NCBI GenBank assembly: GCA_023415725.1
Contig: JAEZJR010000095.1
Coordinates: 1 to 6,659 of the forward strand
Length of the DNA: 6,659 bases
Source of the DNA: Acidobacteriota bacterium
GTDB lineage: Bacteria; Acidobacteriota; Blastocatellia; Pyrinomonadales; Pyrinomonadaceae
Direction of reading: 5' to 3'
The notes beneath the pieces were generated by a model. It made no database searches. It worked only from the letters and a program-made list of their open reading frames with translations, and was not told where the DNA came from. The position numbers were made by a program, and so were the translations under genes. Positions 1 through 6,292 of the stretch are shown one piece after another (the stretch's first letter is position 1; the number at the start of each line of letters is the position of its first letter).

Positions 1-7
1 AAGCTAT

Positions 8-2134
8 ATGAACAGTTACGTGATCTATTTGGTGCCCGCTTTCGGTGTGGTCGGGCTGATAGTGATGGCGTTCAAATCCGCCTGGGTCGGCCGACAGGAC
101 GCGGGCACCGACCAGATGAAGTCGCTCGCCAAGCACATCGCCGACGGGGCAATGGCCTTCCTGAAGGCCGAGTGGAAGGTGCTCAGCATCTTCGTGGTCG
201 TAACGGCGGCCCTGCTGGCCTACTCCGGCACCATCCACGAGGTGAACGGGCGGCTGATCCACTCCCACTGGCTAATAGCCGTGGCCTTCGTGATAGGGGC
301 GGTTTTTTCAGCTACGGCCGGGTATATCGGTATGCGCGTGGCCACGAAAGCCAACGTCCGCACCACCCAGGCCGCCCGGACCAGCCTTAAACAGGCCCTC
401 GCGGTCTCGTTCACGGGCGGTACGGTTATGGGCCTCGGGGTCGCAAGCCTCGCGGTCTTCGGGCTGGGAACCCTGTTCATCATCTTCCTCGCGATATTCG
501 CCGATTTCGGCCGAAGCCGCGAAGAATGGACCCGCGTCATCGAGGTGCTCACGGGCTTCTCCCTCGGCGCCGAATCGATCGCCCTGTTCTCACGCGTAGG
601 CGGCGGCATCTACACAAAAGCCGCCGACGTAGGGGCCGACCTGGTAGGAAAGGTCGAGGCCGGCATCCCGGAAGACGACGTCCGGAACCCCGCGACAATA
701 GCCGATAATGTAGGGGATAATGTCGGGGATGTTGCCGGTATGGGGGCCGACCTGTTCGGGTCATACGTTGCGACGATCCTGGCCACGATGGTGCTGGGGA
801 ACGAAGTGCGTGTGACCGACGCGTTCGGCGGCATGTCGCCGATCCTGCTCCCGATGATCATCTGCGGGATGGGGCTGATATTCTCGATAATCGGCACCTT
901 CTTCGTACGCATCAGCGACGATAAGTCCAGCGTTCAGAACGCCTTGAACCTCGGCAACTGGTCGTCGATCATCCTCACGGTAGTCGCGTCCTACTTCGTG
1001 GTGATGTGGCTGCTGCCCGCGGGTTCGCTTGCGCTCAGGTCAAACTCGTTCGACCGAAATGGGGTGTTTTACGCGATCGTGGTGGGTACCGTGGTGGGTG
1101 CGATCATGTCCTACGTGACGGAGTACTACACCGCGATGGGCAAAAAGCCCGTCAACTCGATCGTGCGGCAATCCTCCACCGGCCACGCTACGAACATCAT
1201 CGCCGGCCTCTCGGTGGGGATGAAGTCGACCGTGATCCCGATCCTCACGCTCGCCGCCGGTATCGTCCTAAGTTATTACTTCGCAGGCCTTTACGGCGTG
1301 GCCATCGCCGCGGCCGGGATGATGTCCACAACCGCCATGCAGCTGGCGATCGATGCATTCGGACCAATAGCCGATAACGCCGGCGGCATCGCCGAAATGA
1401 GCCAACTCCCCCCCGAAGTCCGCGAACGCACCGACATCCTCGATGCCGTCGGAAACACCACAGCAGCGACGGGTAAGGGTTTCGCAATAGCTTCCGCGGC
1501 CCTGACGGCGCTGGCCCTATTCGCAGCTTTCGTAGGCATAGCAGGAATCGATCGGATCGATATATACAAAGCGAACGTGCTTGCGGGCCTGTTCGTTGGC
1601 GGTATGATCCCGTTCATCTTCTCGGCATTGGCGATCCAGGCGGTCGGCCGTGCCGCGATGGATATGGTGCAGGAAGTTCGCCGGCAGTTCCGCGAAATCC
1701 CCGGGATCATGGAATACAAGGCGGAACCGGAATATGAGCGATGCGTCGAGATCTCGACCAAAGCGTCGATCCGCGAGATGCTGATGCCGGGTGCGATCGC
1801 ACTCATCACCCCGGTGATCATCGGATTCACATTCGGCCCTGAAGTTCTCGGCGGAACTCTCGCCGGCGTGACCGTTTCGGGCGTTCTGATGGGTATGTTC
1901 CAAAACAACGCCGGCGGGGCGTGGGACAATGCGAAGAAATCGTTCGAGAAAGGCGTCGAGATCAACGGCGAGATGTACTACAAAAAAAGCGAGCCGCATA
2001 AAGCATCGGTCACCGGCGACACCGTAGGCGATCCGTTCAAGGATACATCGGGCCCGTCGATGAACATTCTAATCAAGCTGATGTCCATCGTCTCGCTGAT
2101 CATCGCACCTTATATATACGGTATCGGCCAGTAA
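8..2134 (+). CDS. hppA: Membrane-bound K+-dependent ion-translocating pyrophosphatase, probably H+-pumping
   Basis: This 708-residue integral membrane protein hydrolyses pyrophosphate and uses the energy to pump cations out of the cytoplasm. The length and many hydrophobic segments fit the family (about 16 helices). The family signature DVGADLVGKVE lies at residues 207-217. The PPi/Mg-binding stretch with repeated Asp (D233, D237, D241, D248) follows, inside NPATIADNVGDNVGDVAG. The second conserved half includes GNTTAATGKG (482-491). Ala at 486 is the state known for K+-dependent enzymes; K+-independent ones carry Lys there. The TM6 position that holds Glu in Na+ pumps is Gly251, and the plant-type Glu position is Ala255. 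A Glu instead appears in TM5 (E189, in GFSLGAESIALF). I recall this arrangement from Flavobacterium-type H+ pumps, so I infer H+ transport. Only 7 bases precede the ATG, so no ribosome site can be judged. That frame has no stop upstream within the window, so a start further upstream is formally possible. A terminator follows 22 bases after the stop. Confidence 0.97.
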   Translation: MNSYVIYLVPAFGVVGLIVMAFKSAWVGRQDAGTDQMKSLAKHIADGAMAFLKAEWKVLSIFVVVTAALLAYSGTIHEVNGRLIHSHWLIAVAFVIGAVFSATAGYIGMRVATKANVRTTQAARTSLKQALAVSFTGGTVMGLGVASLAVFGLGTLFIIFLAIFADFGRSREEWTRVIEVLTGFSLGAESIALFSRVGGGIYTKAADVGADLVGKVEAGIPEDDVRNPATIADNVGDNVGDVAGMGADLFGSYVATILATMVLGNEVRVTDAFGGMSPILLPMIICGMGLIFSIIGTFFVRISDDKSSVQNALNLGNWSSIILTVVASYFVVMWLLPAGSLALRSNSFDRNGVFYAIVVGTVVGAIMSYVTEYYTAMGKKPVNSIVRQSSTGHATNIIAGLSVGMKSTVIPILTLAAGIVLSYYFAGLYGVAIAAAGMMSTTAMQLAIDAFGPIADNAGGIAEMSQLPPEVRERTDILDAVGNTTAATGKGFAIASAALTALALFAAFVGIAGIDRIDIYKANVLAGLFVGGMIPFIFSALAIQAVGRAAMDMVQEVRRQFREIPGIMEYKAEPEYERCVEISTKASIREMLMPGAIALITPVIIGFTFGPEVLGGTLAGVTVSGVLMGMFQNNAGGAWDNAKKSFEKGVEINGEMYYKKSEPHKASVTGDTVGDPFKDTSGPSMNILIKLMSIVSLIIAPYIYGIGQ

Positions 2135-2156
2135 GCCGGACCACAGTACAAATAAG

Positions 2157-2184
2157 AAAGACCGCCAATCTTGGCGGTCTTTTT
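2157..2184. terminator. Bidirectional intrinsic terminator between hppA and carA
   Basis: A perfect 11-bp stem (AAAGACCGCCA at 2157-2167 pairing with TGGCGGTCTTT at 2172-2182) has a 4-base loop. On the + strand the stem runs into a five-T tract (2180-2184), a good rho-independent terminator for hppA. On the - strand the hairpin is followed by a weaker T-rich run (TTTCTTATTT), so it can also end the carA transcript. It lies in the 52-base gap between two convergent genes, where a shared terminator is expected. Confidence 0.9.
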
Positions 2185-2186
2185 GT

Positions 2187-3278
2187 CTATCCTTTCATCA
2201 GCTCTATGAACCTTTGGAATAAATACTCTGAGTCGTGCGGTCCGGGTGCGGATTCCGGATGGTATTGGACGGAGAATATGGGAAGGGATTTGTGCCGAAG
2301 TCCCGCGACAGTATTGTCGTTTAGATTGACGTGAGTTACCTCTACGTGAGCGGGCAGCGAATCGGGCTTAACGGCGAATCCGTGATTGTGCGAGGCAATC
2401 TCGATTTTGCCGGTGGTCAGGTCCTTTATCGGTTGGTTACCGCCGCGATGGCCGAACTTCATTTTGAATGTTTCGCCGCCGAACACCTGCCCGAGGATTT
2501 GGTGCCCCAGGCAAATGCCGAACATTGGGATCTCAGATTCGGTGAGCTTCTTGATCTCCTCGACTATACGTTTCATCGAGGCCGGATCGCCAGGGCCGTT
2601 GGAGAGGAAGATGCCGTCCGGCTTGAGGGCGAGTACCTCCTCGGCAGAGGTTTCAGCGGGTACCACCGTGATCTTGCAGCCGTATTTTGCAAACTCCCTA
2701 AGCGAGTTCGTTTTGACGCCGAAGTCGTAGGCTACGACGTGGAATCGCGTCTCATCCATCGCCGGATAATCGAACGTTTCCTCGACGGTGACGGTGGTCG
2801 CGAGCTCACGGTTGCTCATCTCCGGTGACGCGAGTACTTTGTCGAGAAGTTTCTTAGGATCGGATTCAACGGTCGAGATACCAGCACGCATCGCGCCTTT
2901 GTCGCGTATATGGCGGACGAGGGCCCGAGTATCGATCTGCTCGATGCCGATGATGTTGTTTTCCTTAAGGTACTCCTGAAGTGAGCCGCCCGCCCGCCAG
3001 TTGGAGTGGACACGGCTGGCTTCACGGACGACGAAACCTTCCACCCAAGGGCGGCGAGATTCGACGTCCGATTCGTTCACGCCGTAATTCCCGATCATCG
3101 GGTACGTCATGCAGACGATCTGCCCGGCGTACGACGGATCGGTGAGAATCTCCTGATAACCGGACATCGAGGTGTTGAAGACCATCTCGCCGAAGGTTTC
3201 TCCTTGAGCTCCGAACGAAACTCCCTCGAACGTGCGTCCGTCCTCGAGAACCAATATCGCCTTAATGCGGTTAGACAT
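2187..3278 (-). CDS. carA: Carbamoyl-phosphate synthase, small (glutamine amidotransferase) subunit
   Basis: CarA hydrolyses glutamine and channels ammonia to CarB, which makes carbamoyl phosphate for pyrimidine and arginine synthesis in the cytoplasm. The 363-residue product has the usual length. The N-terminal CarA domain carries typical motifs (LVLEDGRTFEG, FNTSMSGYQEILTDPSY, GNYG, TRALVRHIRDKGAMRAG). The C-terminal class I amidotransferase domain carries LSNGPGDP, the nucleophile Cys256 in GICLGHQ, and the His340/Glu342 pair in YHPES, so the triad is intact. The start is the ATG at 3278 (MSNRIKAILVLEDG), which matches where CarA proteins begin. The frame stays open for 54 more codons upstream, but that extension runs into lepB and has no CarA character. 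No Shine-Dalgarno sequence precedes the ATG. lepB ends 62 bases upstream on the same strand with no hairpin between, so co-transcription from the lepB promoter is plausible. carB is not in the window. Confidence 0.97.
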   Translation of the reverse strand: MSNRIKAILVLEDGRTFEGVSFGAQGETFGEMVFNTSMSGYQEILTDPSYAGQIVCMTYPMIGNYGVNESDVESRRPWVEGFVVREASRVHSNWRAGGSLQEYLKENNIIGIEQIDTRALVRHIRDKGAMRAGISTVESDPKKLLDKVLASPEMSNRELATTVTVEETFDYPAMDETRFHVVAYDFGVKTNSLREFAKYGCKITVVPAETSAEEVLALKPDGIFLSNGPGDPASMKRIVEEIKKLTESEIPMFGICLGHQILGQVFGGETFKMKFGHRGGNQPIKDLTTGKIEIASHNHGFAVKPDSLPAHVEVTHVNLNDNTVAGLRHKSLPIFSVQYHPESAPGPHDSEYLFQRFIELMKG

Positions 3279-3340
3279 AAACAAACAGTTTACCGCAGTG
3301 CTGTAGTGAGTGCCGAATCGTGAAGAGGAGGTGAACGAGC

Positions 3341-4045
3341 CTACTCCTGTTCTTCCGCCCGCATGTCGTTCTCGGGAGCGGTTTGAAGGTTTTCGGGGTA
3401 GCGTCCCTGTTCGATTGTGCCAATGTTCTCCGGCTTCCAATAGCGGAAGAAGGCACGGCCGTAGATGTATTTTTCGGGTACGAGCCCCCAGTAGCGAGAA
3501 TCCGAAGAGTTGTCGCGGTTGTCGCCCATCACGAAATAGTGGTGCGGCTCGACCCTCTGCGGCGGGAAGCTCGGTTTGGTGCGATTGTGCTCCTCGTCAA
3601 GGTAATTCTCCGGAAGCTCGTTCCCGTTGATGAACACCTTCCCGTCCCGGATCTCAACCGTTTCTCCGGGGAGGCCGATGAGCCGTTTTACGTAGCTTTT
3701 ATCGGGATCGTCGGGGAACCAGAAGACAACGATGTCGCCGCGTTCCAGATGGCCCCAGCTCACGCTTTGCACCTTGTAATAAACGAACTTATTGACGAGC
3801 AGGCGCTCGCCATCGTGAAGCTGCGGAAGCATCGAGCTCCCGTCCACGACTACAGGCTGTATGAAGAACACCCCGACGAGGATGAGTACCACGATGATCA
3901 GAAACACATCGCGGAAGAGTCTCGCGCTCTCATAGAGAAACCCGTTTCGGCCTTCCTTTTTAATATCGGTGACCTGGATGTCGCGGTCGTCCGCAGAAGA
4001 CACGAATCCGAAGTCATATTGGTCTTTGCGCCGGAAAAGGGCCAT
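3341..4045 (-). CDS. lepB: Signal peptidase I
   Basis: This membrane serine protease removes signal peptides from exported proteins on the outer face of the inner membrane. From the ATG at 4045 it is 234 residues: a charged cytoplasmic N-terminus, one membrane helix (about 46-67, LIIVVLILVGVFFIQPVVV), then the catalytic domain. The family boxes are present: nucleophile Ser71 in DGSSMLP, general base Lys120 in YVKRLIGLPGE, and the GDNRDNSSDSR box at 174-184. The C-terminal tail (about 30 residues) is polar and acidic and looks unstructured. The frame is open to a TTG at 4132, giving a 263-residue version. I reject that start because the TTG forms the first bases of a TTGACA -35 element, and the extra 29 residues have no family character. 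There is no clear Shine-Dalgarno at 4045. carA lies 62 bases downstream and may share the transcript. The gene is divergent from the PLP enzyme gene. Confidence 0.95.
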   Translation of the reverse strand: MALFRRKDQYDFGFVSSADDRDIQVTDIKKEGRNGFLYESARLFRDVFLIIVVLILVGVFFIQPVVVDGSSMLPQLHDGERLLVNKFVYYKVQSVSWGHLERGDIVVFWFPDDPDKSYVKRLIGLPGETVEIRDGKVFINGNELPENYLDEEHNRTKPSFPPQRVEPHHYFVMGDNRDNSSDSRYWGLVPEKYIYGRAFFRYWKPENIGTIEQGRYPENLQTAPENDMRAEEQE

Positions 4046-4103
4046 AATCAGGGTGTTTTGATGAAGCTCGCGTCGGGCGGAGTTCGCCGTCTGCCATCGG
4101 TAA

Positions 4104-4132
4104 ACGTTAGCTTTCGCTAACGGTTTTGTCAA
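4104..4132 (-). promoter_or_regulatory. Probable sigma70-type promoter for lepB (and possibly carA)
   Basis: On the - strand a perfect -35 box TTGACA (4132-4127) is followed by a 17-base spacer and the -10 hexamer TAACGT (4109-4104), which keeps the key T, A and final T. Transcription would start near 4097, leaving a leader of about 50 bases before the ATG at 4045. The perfect -35 and ideal spacing make this the best sigma70 match I found. The modest -10 limits confidence. Confidence 0.65.
4105..4122. repeat. Inverted repeat across the lepB promoter spacer and -10
   Basis: CGTTAGC (4105-4111) and GCTAACG (4116-4122) form a perfect 7-bp inverted repeat around a 4-base centre (TTTC). It covers most of the -10 and the spacer of the lepB promoter and lies 26 bases before the divergent start at 4148. 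The placement suits an operator that would block RNA polymerase, possibly in both directions. No regulator gene is visible and the arms are short, so chance cannot be excluded. Confidence 0.45.
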
Positions 4133-4147
4133 AATGTTTCTTCACTT

Positions 4148-5272
4148 ATGAACGAGCAAATACGGTCGCTTTTCCCCGTCCTCGAGAGATACACCTACCT
4201 GAACAGCGCTGCCGTCTCACCGATTCCCCAGCCTGCCGTAGATGCGGTGATGTCGCAGCTCAAGGATGTTTCGAATCACGGCTCCGAACATTACACGGAA
4301 TGGATCTCCACCAAGAACCGGGCCCGCGGACTCGCAGCTTCGATGCTGAACGTGCGGGATGACCAGATCGCCTTTACACGCAATACATCGGACGGTTTTG
4401 CAGCGGTCGCCGGTGGGATCGACTGGGCCGAAGGCGACAACGTGGTCAGCTTCGCCGGTGAGTTCCCCGCGAATTACTACCCCTGGCGAAGGATACGCGA
4501 CCGCTTCGGCGTGGAATTGCGGCTTTGTGCGGAACGGGAAGGCCGAATCGATCTGGACGAGTTCATTTCCCTTATCGATTCAAATACAAGGCTCGTCACG
4601 ATCAGCTCGGTGCAATTCGCGAGCGGGTTCGCGGCTGATCTCGAAAGAATAGGCGAAGCGGTGAGAGCGGTTGACGCGCTGTTCGCGGTGGACATTATCC
4701 AAGGCTTCGGGGCCCGTGGTTATGACCTGAGCGGCCTCGGTGTTGATATTGCCTCGGGAGCGAGCCATAAGTGGCTGTGCGCTCCGGAGGGCTGCGGAAT
4801 ACTATTCCTATCCGATAAGGCCCGGGAACAAGTGGAACCCACGCTTACAGGGTGGATCAGCGTCGAAACGCCGTGGGATTTTGAGGATCGCGAGCAATCG
4901 TGGAAGCCGAACGCTCTTGCCTATGAGAGCGGCACTGGGCCGTCATCGCTGTTTTACGGACTGGAGCAGAGCCTTAGGTTGCTTTCCGAAACCGGGCTCG
5001 ATCGGATCCATACCTATCTACTCGACCTGACCGATCAACTTTGCGAGATGCTCACGAGTATGGATTACGACATCATCAGTTCGCGTAAGTCGGACGAGAA
5101 GTCAGCGATCGTATGCGTAAAGCATCGGGGCGGTATGCACTGCAGCGACATTGCGGCCCATCTGCAGAAAGCCAACATCGTCGTCAGCCCGCGGAACGAC
5201 CGGCTCAGGATCGCGCCGCATTTCTACAACAATTCAGAGGATATCGAGCGACTGGTGGCGGAATTGCCATAA
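4148..5272 (+). CDS. Class V aminotransferase-fold PLP-dependent enzyme, exact reaction unknown
   Basis: This 374-residue cytosolic enzyme has the fold shared by cysteine desulfurases, isopenicillin N epimerase-like proteins and kynureninases. The N-terminus YTYLNSAAVSP is a typical family opening. TRNTSDGF (Thr80, Ser81) lies where the PLP phosphate is bound. AVDIIQGFGA gives Asp182 and Gln185, which contact the cofactor ring. Lys208 in GASHKWLCAPEG forms the PLP aldimine. GTGPSS (262-267) and Arg354 in RLRIAPHFYN fit the conserved cofactor and carboxylate sites. The SufS-type motif EHHANIVPW is replaced by EFPANYYPW (105-113), so the stacking His is Phe106. The loop that carries the desulfurase Cys reads SPRNDRLR instead. 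I therefore do not call it a cysteine desulfurase; an epimerase-like or lyase-like activity is more likely, with unknown substrate. It is divergent from lepB, 102 bases away, and no Shine-Dalgarno precedes the ATG. Its stop is followed by a second in-frame stop (TAATAG). Confidence 0.93.
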   Translation: MNEQIRSLFPVLERYTYLNSAAVSPIPQPAVDAVMSQLKDVSNHGSEHYTEWISTKNRARGLAASMLNVRDDQIAFTRNTSDGFAAVAGGIDWAEGDNVVSFAGEFPANYYPWRRIRDRFGVELRLCAEREGRIDLDEFISLIDSNTRLVTISSVQFASGFAADLERIGEAVRAVDALFAVDIIQGFGARGYDLSGLGVDIASGASHKWLCAPEGCGILFLSDKAREQVEPTLTGWISVETPWDFEDREQSWKPNALAYESGTGPSSLFYGLEQSLRLLSETGLDRIHTYLLDLTDQLCEMLTSMDYDIISSRKSDEKSAIVCVKHRGGMHCSDIAAHLQKANIVVSPRNDRLRIAPHFYNNSEDIERLVAELP

Positions 5273-5280
5273 TAGCTATT
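5271..5280. repeat. 10-bp palindrome spanning two convergent stop codons
   Basis: AATAGCTATT is a perfect palindrome. It covers the last two bases of the PLP enzyme stop (TAA at 5270-5272), the tandem TAG at 5273-5275, and the stop of the convergent gene (TAG on the - strand, 5278-5276). With no loop and no T tract it is not a terminator. The symmetry may follow simply from stop codons meeting tail to tail. Confidence 0.5.
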
Positions 5281-6001
5281 CCGTAAGTTCGTCGAGGTTG
5301 AGCCGTGTTAGCCCGCCAGCATCGGAAAAAGCCGATCGGGCGAGGCGGCGCTGTTCGCGTTTCGAGAAGTAAACGTACCCACCGACCAGACCTACGCCGA
5401 TGGCACCGACCATGCACATTACAATGAAAAGTGCCGTAGAAACCAGCACATCGCCGGTCGTTCCGACCAGATAACGTTCCACCTTATCGACAAAGAACGG
5501 ATCATCGCCGAGCCATTGCACAGCCTTTTCGTATTTGATCTGGCCGAGCAGAGCCTCCGCGGCGGCCGGATCAGCGGCGTCGAAGACGAGAGCGTTGTAA
5601 TTGCCTATCCGCTTGTAAACAACCGATTTATCGCCCGTCTCGACAAGTTTTGCGGTGATCGCAGCGTCGTTAGAGGAAGCGAACTGCGGCGTGTGATGTT
5701 CGATGAGGAGGAGTCGACCGGCGGGGTAGTCAGCGGTCGCCGCTTCCGCCCCGGCCGACATCTCGATCACGTCGAGAACGGGCCGCGAACCGAGCATCTG
5801 TTTCAGTTCCGCAACCGAATTGGTTAGTTTGGCCTCGTCCTTGACCTTTTCCCACTCCGGCAGATGCTTGATGATCACCGGCAGCCCGTCCGTTTCCGAA
5901 ACCTCAAGGCTTTTATACTGCGCGTGCAGAGATAATGGTGCCAGCACCGCGAACGCGATCAAAACAACCAAAATTGTCTTGAATGGGCGAAAAAGCGTCA
6001 T
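5276..6001 (-). CDS. Exported or envelope protein of unknown function with C-terminal membrane anchor
   Basis: I do not recognise this protein. From the ATG at 6001 it is 241 residues. Residues 1-27 form a clear Sec signal peptide: basic start MTLFRPFKT, hydrophobic core ILVVLIAFAVLAPLSL, and a likely cleavage in LHA-QYK. An extracytoplasmic mixed alpha/beta region of about 155 residues follows. It is rich in Ala, Asp and Glu, has one central Cys-free block, and shows no catalytic motif I can name. A membrane helix lies at about 185-212 (DVLVSTALFIVMCMVGAIGV and onward). It is followed by a basic stop-transfer FSKREQRRLAR and a short cytoplasmic tail ending LNLDELTE. The frame also allows starts at 6064, 6061 and 6037. 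I chose 6001 because it gives a normal signal peptide n-region, but none of the four has a Shine-Dalgarno. The 3' end lies 3 bases from the convergent PLP gene. Upstream it is divergent from an ECF sigma gene, so an envelope-related role is possible but unproven. Confidence 0.85.
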   Translation of the reverse strand: MTLFRPFKTILVVLIAFAVLAPLSLHAQYKSLEVSETDGLPVIIKHLPEWEKVKDEAKLTNSVAELKQMLGSRPVLDVIEMSAGAEAATADYPAGRLLLIEHHTPQFASSNDAAITAKLVETGDKSVVYKRIGNYNALVFDAADPAAAEALLGQIKYEKAVQWLGDDPFFVDKVERYLVGTTGDVLVSTALFIVMCMVGAIGVGLVGGYVYFSKREQRRLARSAFSDAGGLTRLNLDELTE

Positions 6002-6006
6002 ATTTC

Positions 6007-6019
6007 GGTACGGCGTACC
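6007..6019. repeat. 13-bp palindrome GGTACG-G-CGTACC just upstream of the ATG at 6001
   Basis: GGTACG (6007-6012) and CGTACC (6014-6019) are perfect inverted arms around one central base. If the gene starts at 6001, the palindrome lies 5 bases before the start codon in the leader and could be a binding site or hairpin. If the gene starts at 6037-6064, it lies within coding sequence and is probably accidental. Confidence 0.35.
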
Positions 6020-6098
6020 CGGGAATACCTTACTCATCGCCCGGGATTGGTATCGTAGCATCATGGGGGTGGTGTCTCAAACGACCAAAAGCGCGCGG

Positions 6099-6113
6099 AG
6101 TATACGATATCGT
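6099..6113 (-). promoter_or_regulatory. Second -10-like TATACT with adjacent palindrome ACGATATCGT
   Basis: On the - strand TATACT (6104-6099) matches the -10 consensus at 5 of 6 bases, but no good -35 lies at the right distance. Overlapping it by one base is the perfect 10-bp palindrome ACGATATCGT (6104-6113), located between this hexamer and the stronger -10 upstream. It may be an operator or a secondary start. Support is limited to these short matches. Confidence 0.3.
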
Positions 6114-6122
6114 GCAGCAGAA

Positions 6123-6151
6123 AGTATAAAACCGCCGCAAACTGCCGTGAA
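6123..6151 (-). promoter_or_regulatory. Probable sigma70-type promoter for the unknown exported protein
   Basis: On the - strand the -35 TTCACG (6151-6146, 4 of 6) is followed by a 17-base spacer and the -10 TATACT (6128-6123, 5 of 6). Transcription would begin near 6116. That gives a leader of about 50 bases to the longest possible start at 6064 and about 115 bases to the preferred start at 6001. Confidence 0.5.
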
Positions 6152-6197
6152 TCCTTGCTTTGATGGTCAGCGAATACAAAGGTATGCCCGAGAAAAT

Positions 6198-6225
6198 GGA
6201 ACAAATACGGGGCTACAGCGTCTAA
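6198..6225 (+). promoter_or_regulatory. Candidate ECF-type promoter upstream of the sigma factor gene
   Basis: GGAACA (6198-6203) matches the GGAAC core typical of ECF -35 elements. After 15 bases comes CGTCTAA (6219-6225), which resembles the CGTC / TCTAA -10 elements of this class; GAAC(A/T)(A/T) to TCTAA is 16 bases, as for sigma-E promoters. Transcription would begin near 6232, about 70 bases before the sigma start codon. ECF factors often transcribe their own gene, so position and content agree. The surrounding 300 bases (6002-6301) hold only the regulatory sites listed; I see no gene or RNA in them. Confidence 0.42.
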
Positions 6226-6286
6226 TTTACAACACTTTACATAGCGTAACGGCAAATGGCACGGCGCTTGAAGTAAAGGGTAGTCC

Positions 6287-6292
6287 AGGGGG
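6287..6292 (+). promoter_or_regulatory. Ribosome binding site of the sigma factor gene
   Basis: AGGGGG lies 9 bases before the ATG at 6302, a normal spacing for a Shine-Dalgarno sequence. A second purine run, AAGGA (6296-6300), is too close to the ATG to serve. An in-frame stop (TAG, 6281-6283) and the lack of other start codons between it and the ATG fix the start. It is the only recognisable ribosome site in the window. Confidence 0.55.

Noticed and set aside
1291..1965. 224-codon open frame on the - strand opposite hppA
   Set aside because: It is antisense to conserved pyrophosphatase sequence, and the translation shows no domain or plausible start context.
2331..2828. 165-codon open frame on the + strand opposite carA
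   Set aside because: It overlaps the conserved CarA amidotransferase domain on the other strand, and its translation has no recognisable motif.
3279..3340. Separate promoter for carA in the lepB-carA gap
   Set aside because: A TAAACT hexamer occurs on the - strand, but the base stretch 17 upstream (CGGCAC) is not a -35. No attenuator or hairpin is visible either.
3279..3440. N-terminal extension of carA by 54 codons
   Set aside because: The extension overlaps the lepB 3' end, is rich in Arg/Ser/Gly, and precedes a start that already matches the normal CarA N-terminus.
3383..4120. 245-codon open frame on the + strand opposite lepB
   Set aside because: It lies almost exactly antisense to lepB, whose catalytic motifs are intact. 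Its translation is charged and low in family character, so it is an artefact of codon bias.
6226..6241. Direct repeat TTTACA-ACAC-TTTACA as a sigma70 -35 for the sigma gene
   Set aside because: The positions 17 bases downstream (ACGGCA and GGCACG) bear no resemblance to a -10, and a two-copy 6-mer may be chance.
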